A stretch of DNA of 9,300 nt from an uncultured bacterium (GTDB lineage: Bacteria > Bacteroidota > Ignavibacteria > Kapaibacteriales > UBA2268): contig CALLXS010000060.1 in NCBI GenBank assembly GCA_937875295.1, positions 1-9,300 of the forward strand. The letters run 5' to 3'. The position numbers and the translations under genes were made by a program. Below are positions 5,932 to 9,300 of this stretch, one piece after another. Every line of letters starts with the position of its first letter. Positions within the stretch are counted from its first letter, which is position 1. The notes beneath the pieces were generated by a model that made no database searches, was not told where the DNA came from, and was given only the letters and a program-made list of their open reading frames with translations.

Positions 5932-6674
5932 ACTAAAGAATTAGCTAAATTATAGAAAATACATTTTTCTAATCCACAAGATTTATTTCTTAGAGAAAAT
6001 GTACATTTAGCCTTTGACTGTGGTAAGGTAATACCATATTTTTCTTTTAAAAAATCAATTGATGTTTGAATTGAAAAGTAAGTATCACGTTTGCAACATT
6101 TTGGACCGCCATGTTCTTTAATCTTTGCAAAACATTTGTCAGTCAATTCTTTTGATAAATTGTTTAATTTGTCATCTTTCTTTTCGTTTAATCCATTTAT
6201 TATTTCAATAAATATCCCAGCACCCATAGCTGCTCCACAAGTTTCTGTAGCTGTACTGCAATCTACGCAAACTTCTTTTGAAATTCTTTCATCTGCTATT
6301 TCTAATAATTCTTTAAGAGTTTTATTAGATAATTTATTCTTTGGAGTAACAGTTAGCATTACAGAAGGTAGAATATAATGATGCTCTGGACCATGCATAT
6401 TTACAAGTGGAGAATTCATTATTTCTACTACTAATTCTATAGGATCATTGCCTTTGTAAGCTAAACACTTGTTTTTAACAAATTCAAACACAGTTTCATT
6501 TAAGCAATCATTGCAAATTACGTGTCCCATTTTGCATCTAGCGCTTGCAGGTTTGATTTGCCTACAATTATCACAATGAACATTTTCAATATTTTTACTT
6601 AAATGTTCGAGGGTTTCACCGCATAATACGCAACTTTTTGTTACGTGACCGGTATGGTTATCAGTATTACTCAT
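5928..6674 (-). CDS. Cysteine-rich DUF5714-domain protein
   Basis: A 248-residue protein with 17 cysteines. The N-terminus looks like a zinc ribbon: CVLC (15-18) and CDNC (34-37). It is followed by a RING-like knuckle, CKMGHVICNDC (47-57). The remainder matches what I know as DUF5714: HGPEHHYILP (94-103), CVDC (136-139), CGAAMGAGIFI (146-156), the strongly conserved GGPKCCKRDTYFSI (189-202), and further cysteines C224, C233 and C238. DUF5714 is common in methanogens and anaerobic bacteria, sometimes attached to radical-SAM or methyltransferase domains; here it stands alone. The cysteines suggest metal or Fe-S binding and a redox or one-carbon role, but the reaction is unknown. The last four bases overlap the convergent orphan gene; the shared TTAA gives both stops. 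No Shine-Dalgarno is evident before the ATG. It is probably cytoplasmic. Confidence 0.82.
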   Translation of the reverse strand: MSNTDNHTGHVTKSCVLCGETLEHLSKNIENVHCDNCRQIKPASARCKMGHVICNDCLNETVFEFVKNKCLAYKGNDPIELVVEIMNSPLVNMHGPEHHYILPSVMLTVTPKNKLSNKTLKELLEIADERISKEVCVDCSTATETCGAAMGAGIFIEIINGLNEKKDDKLNNLSKELTDKCFAKIKEHGGPKCCKRDTYFSIQTSIDFLKEKYGITLPQSKAKCTFSLRNKSCGLEKCIFYNLANSLV

Positions 6675-6741
6675 TTTTATACTTTATTATAAATTAAATT
6701 ATTTTTTCTATTTAAAGATAAAAAGACGAAAGATTAATATT

Positions 6742-7539
6742 TTATTTGAAATAATAATTTTCTCTTCTGTCATTAAAAATATTATTATATTGATTAAATG
6801 ATTTATTACGAGTTAAATTAGGGTTTATATTTGCTGAAATCAGCTTTTCATCATTAAAACCTGATGTAATTAAAATATTACCTTCACAATCATAAATAGT
6901 TGATTTGCCGTTAAATGTTAATTCTTCATTTCCGACTCGTTCTTTGCCAATTCTATTAGATATAGCAAAATAAACTTTATTTTCAATAGCGCGTGCTGGT
7001 ATTACTTTAGGCCAAAGTGGAGTTACTAAATTAGAAGGGCATACAATTATATCAGAAGATAATAGAGCAAGAGTTCTTGCTGCTTCAGGGAATCTCCAAT
7101 CATAACAGATCATCGTACCAATATTTATATCAAATGGAGGGTAATAAATATTAAAGAATCCAGTATCTCCAAAATCAAAGTAGTTTATTTCATTATAAAA
7201 TAAATGTGTTTTTCTATAAATTCTATTATATTTCTCGTCAGGAAAAATGATTTGAGCAGAATTAAATACTTTATTATTAGATATTTCTGGAAATCCATAT
7301 ACAATGATTAAATTTTTAGATTTTGAAATTTCAGTCAAAGAATTAAATAAATTTGAGCTTAAATAAGATTGTCCGGCATTAAAAGATTCATTTTTATCTT
7401 TAAACAAATAGCCAGAAGTCGATAGCTCAGGAAATATTATTAAATCTAGATCGCATTTTTCTGAAGTATTAATAATTTTTTTATAATTACTTTCAAAATC
7501 ATTTAGTTCTGGTTTAAATTGAAAACATCCGATTTTCAT
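6742..7539 (-). CDS. Nitrilase-superfamily carbon-nitrogen hydrolase
   Basis: This 265-residue protein has the full nitrilase-superfamily catalytic triad: Glu38 in FPELSTSGY, Lys110 in YRKTHLF, and the nucleophile Cys145 in MICYDWRFPEAAR. The additional conserved Glu117 and the FGDTGFF segment (123-129) are also present. It hydrolyses a carbon-nitrogen bond, most likely an omega-amide or other small amide rather than a nitrile. The substrate cannot be read from sequence. Length is normal for the single-domain cytoplasmic enzymes. It lies four bases downstream of the U32-family gene on the same strand, and its Shine-Dalgarno (AAAAGGA, 7553-7547) is made from the last codons of that gene, indicating co-transcription and translational coupling. 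Repair of damaged amide metabolites (NIT2-like) is one possibility, unproven. Confidence 0.92.
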   Translation of the reverse strand: MKIGCFQFKPELNDFESNYKKIINTSEKCDLDLIIFPELSTSGYLFKDKNESFNAGQSYLSSNLFNSLTEISKSKNLIIVYGFPEISNNKVFNSAQIIFPDEKYNRIYRKTHLFYNEINYFDFGDTGFFNIYYPPFDINIGTMICYDWRFPEAARTLALLSSDIIVCPSNLVTPLWPKVIPARAIENKVYFAISNRIGKERVGNEELTFNGKSTIYDCEGNILITSGFNDEKLISANINPNLTRNKSFNQYNNIFNDRRENYYFK

Positions 7540-7543
7540 TAAA

Positions 7544-8791
7544 TTATCCTTTTATATTTATAACTTTGAATACTTTATCATTAGGTCTTAATTTTGTATC
7601 AATTTGAATAGAAAATTCATCATTTTTTGTTGCTTTAGATACTTTTACATCATCTATTCTAATTTCTTCTATTTTATATTCAATCACTCCAGTAGTAGGT
7701 CCAATTATTAATAAGTTATCACCAATATTGACTTCATCTGATTGTAACAAAATGGAGCCTACATTTATTTTAGAGAAATATTTGGTAACTTTACCTATTT
7801 GGATTTTGCGAGTAGTAGCTTGTGATCCATATCTGTCGCTCCACTCTCCAAAAGTTTTACCTAGATAATATCCACCCCAGAATCCACGATTAAAAACAGT
7901 CTTTAACTCTTCTAGTAACAAATTAATATTTTTTTCATTAAATTCATTTTTTTCAATCAAATCTAAAGCATTATGATAAACTTCAGTAACTTTTTTAACA
8001 TATTCTGGCGACCTGCCACGTCCTTCAATTTTCAAAACAGTAGCACCAGCTTTTATTATTTTGTCTAAAAAGGGGAGAGTACATAAATCTTTTGGAGACA
8101 TTATAAACTTATTATCAATTTCGAGTTGATTATTTGTTTCGATGTCTGTTACTAAATATGAACGGCGACAAGTTTGTAAGCAAGCACCCCTATTAGCTGA
8201 TTTATTTTTTTCATGAAGACTTAAATAGCATTTACCTGATACTGCCATGCACAAGGCACCATGAATAAAGACTTCTATTCGAATTAATTCACCTGATGGA
8301 CCTTTTATTTGCTCCTCATTTATTTTATTGCAAATATGTTCTATTTGCTCTAATGTGAGCTCACGGGCAAGAACAATTACATCAGCATATTTTGAATAAA
8401 ATTTAACTGCTTCTATATTTGTAATATTTAGCTGAGTCGATAAATGAATTGGAATTTGAATTTTATGAGCTTCCATTATTACAGAAAGATCAGAGGCAAT
8501 AATTGCATCTATGCCAAAATCTTTCGCACTATGTAATACTTCTTTAACTGATTCAATTTCTTCATCATAGATAATTGTATTTACTGTAAGATACGTTTTT
8601 ACATTGCTTGCTTTACAAATATTTACAATATCTTTGATATTATTAATAGAAAAGTTATTTGAAGAATTTGCTCTCATATTTAAATTACCTGCTCCAAAGT
8701 ATACAGATCCAGCTCCACTTTGAATAGCAGCCATAACAGATTCAAATGAACCAGCTGGAGACATAATTTCGATTTTAGAATTTATTTCCAT
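7544..8791 (-). CDS. Peptidase U32-family protein, TrhP/YrrO-like
   Basis: A 415-residue member of the U32 family. The signature region is clear: EVFIHGALCMAVSGKC (173-188) followed by RGACLQTCRR (201-210), with C181, C188, C204 and C208; C237 is a further candidate cluster ligand. The N-terminal half is a TIM-barrel-like domain (IEIMSPAGSFESVMAAIQSG at 8-27; VYFGAG at 30-35; LSTQLNITN at 117-125). ILKIEGRGR-type sequence occurs at 253-260. A beta-rich C-terminal domain (about 330-412) matches the U32 C-terminal extension. Despite the peptidase name, characterised relatives (TrhP in E. coli and the B. subtilis pair) act in 5-hydroxyuridine formation at tRNA position 34, using prephenate-dependent chemistry and probably an Fe-S cluster; the size fits the TrhP2/YrrO type. 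It is first in an operon with the nitrilase gene. No Shine-Dalgarno precedes the ATG. Confidence 0.9.
   Translation of the reverse strand: MEINSKIEIMSPAGSFESVMAAIQSGAGSVYFGAGNLNMRANSSNNFSINNIKDIVNICKASNVKTYLTVNTIIYDEEIESVKEVLHSAKDFGIDAIIASDLSVIMEAHKIQIPIHLSTQLNITNIEAVKFYSKYADVIVLARELTLEQIEHICNKINEEQIKGPSGELIRIEVFIHGALCMAVSGKCYLSLHEKNKSANRGACLQTCRRSYLVTDIETNNQLEIDNKFIMSPKDLCTLPFLDKIIKAGATVLKIEGRGRSPEYVKKVTEVYHNALDLIEKNEFNEKNINLLLEELKTVFNRGFWGGYYLGKTFGEWSDRYGSQATTRKIQIGKVTKYFSKINVGSILLQSDEVNIGDNLLIIGPTTGVIEYKIEEIRIDDVKVSKATKNDEFSIQIDTKLRPNDKVFKVINIKG
7547..7553 (-). promoter_or_regulatory. Shine-Dalgarno of the nitrilase gene inside the U32 gene end
   Basis: Read on the minus strand, AAAAGGA is formed by the last two sense codons (AAA GGA) of the U32-family gene, immediately before its TAA, and lies seven bases before the nitrilase ATG at 7539. 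It fixes that start and implies that ribosomes finishing the first gene help start the second. It is one of only two strong Shine-Dalgarno sequences in the window. Confidence 0.8.
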
Positions 8792-8828
8792 ATAATATTG
8801 ATTTTTAGTATTTTAATCGATATAACCT

Positions 8829-8864
8829 GAAAAAGACTTTAACAATAATAGCTAAAGTCTTTTC
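8829..8864 (-). terminator. Intrinsic terminator of the response-regulator gene
   Basis: AAAAGACTTTA (8831-8841) pairs perfectly with TAAAGTCTTTT (8853-8863) around an 11-nt loop, and a further G8829-C8864 pair forms if A8830 bulges out. Read on the minus strand, the stem ends in CTTTTTC, a short U-tract. It lies 20 bases after the response-regulator stop and before the U32 gene, so the U32-nitrilase pair should have its own promoter between about 8792 and 8830. Confidence 0.75.
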
Positions 8865-8884
8865 AAATTGACAATTACTAGATT

Positions 8885-9300
8885 TTATAAACCAGAATCA
8901 GAATATAATTCTTCAATTGATTTTTGAGCAAGAGAACTATCACCAGCTTTGATTTTATTTAAAACTTCTTCTAATGATTGTGCTTTTTTTCTTTCAATAT
9001 TTAATTTTGAGAGCAATTTTACCTTTGCAATTAAAAGCTTTTCTTCTATAGGTTTGCTTAAGAAATCATCAGCACCATATTCAATTGATTTAATTTGATT
9101 AGTTACATCATTTAAAGCTGTAACTATAACTACTGGAATATCCTTTGTATGCTCTTGTGATTTTAGTTTTTTTGCTGTTTCATAGCCGTCTAATCTTGGC
9201 ATCATAACGTCGAGGACTATAGCATCAGGTGGTCTAACTTCTACTTTTTCTAAGCAATCAATTCCATCATATGCTTCTGCAGCTTCAAAATCTTTAGTTT
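8885..9300 (-). CDS. Response-regulator receiver domain protein (5' end beyond window)
   Basis: The frame is open to the right edge, so the start is outside; 137 residues are visible. They cover most of a CheY-like receiver: the phospho-acceptor Asp in AIVLDVMMPRLDG (Asp codon at 9211-9209), the switch Thr in VVIVTAL (codon 9121-9119), and the conserved Lys in DDFLSKPI (codon 9055-9053). The VMMPRLDGYE and EYGADDFLSKPI wording is close to PleD/cyclic-di-GMP-type receivers. After the receiver only about 40 helical residues remain (roughly from LSKLNIERKK to the end), with no DNA-binding or GGDEF domain, so this is either a stand-alone receiver with a short tail or the C-terminal receiver of a longer hybrid kinase. 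A Met inside the receiver at 9205 is not the start, because the phospho-acceptor Asp lies upstream of it. A hairpin terminator follows. Confidence 0.92.
   Translation of the reverse strand, partial: TKDFEAAEAYDGIDCLEKVEVRPPDAIVLDVMMPRLDGYETAKKLKSQEHTKDIPVVIVTALNDVTNQIKSIEYGADDFLSKPIEEKLLIAKVKLLSKLNIERKKAQSLEEVLNKIKAGDSSLAQKSIEELYSDSGL

Noticed and set aside
6091..6378. Plus-strand 95-codon open frame inside the DUF5714 gene
   Set aside because: Antisense to conserved DUF5714 motifs; no ribosome binding site or recognisable domain.
5460..6741. Possible defence or toxin-antitoxin unit around the small orphan gene
   Set aside because: The neighbouring genes are on the opposite strand and belong to GT2 and DUF5714 families; the small protein has no toxin, antitoxin or nuclease motif that I can see.
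7544..8791. Reading the U32 protein as a secreted collagenase-type protease
   Set aside because: There is no signal peptide, and the conserved cysteine signature plus C-terminal domain fit the RNA-modification members of the family better.
8885..9205. Treating the Met at 9205 as the start of a short response regulator
   Set aside because: The same frame continues upstream to the window edge and encodes the phospho-acceptor Asp and preceding strand, so that Met is internal.

Overview
The window is strongly AT-rich bacterial chromosome, densely packed with ordinary genes. All stop codons whose position can be seen are TAA, and most genes lack a clear Shine-Dalgarno sequence. Together with the protein types (a secreted TPR protein, an orphan ATP-grasp-like protein, a DUF5714 protein), this suggests an AT-rich, probably anaerobic or fermentative member of the Bacteroidota/Chlorobiota/Ignavibacteriota side of the tree. 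That placement is an inference; no rRNA or phylogenetic marker alignment was available.

Layout from left to right. (1) Positions 1-1568 (minus): the N-terminal 522 residues of a secreted TPR protein that runs off the left edge. (2) 1684-2565 (plus): a RimK/glutathione-synthase-like ATP-grasp relative, divergent from the TPR gene, whose ATP- and metal-binding motifs look eroded. A bidirectional hairpin terminator at 2586-2610 separates it from (3) purH, 2628-4175 (minus), which makes IMP in the last two steps of purine synthesis. (4) An AT-rich divergent promoter region, then tRNA-Ser(UGA) at 4385-4467 (plus). The tRNA's terminator hairpin overlaps the last codons of (5) a GT2 glycosyltransferase with a helical-repeat tail, 4500-5459 (minus). 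(6) 5560-5931 (plus): a small orphan protein with a perfect 16-bp palindrome just upstream. It is tail-to-tail with (7) a cysteine-rich DUF5714 protein, 5928-6674 (minus), and the two share a TTAA that supplies both stop codons. (8) A tightly coupled minus-strand pair, a U32-family (TrhP/YrrO-like) protein (7544-8791) followed by a nitrilase-superfamily amidohydrolase (6742-7539). (9) 8885-9300 (minus): the C-terminal part of a response-regulator receiver, with its own terminator at 8829-8864.

Most of the region is housekeeping: purine synthesis, a tRNA, a probable tRNA-modification protein and signal transduction. I see no mobile element, CRISPR array, prophage or recognisable defence system. 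The parts most worth a second look are the apparent ATP-grasp pseudoenzyme, the stand-alone cysteine-rich DUF5714 protein, and the small orphan gene with its palindromic upstream site.
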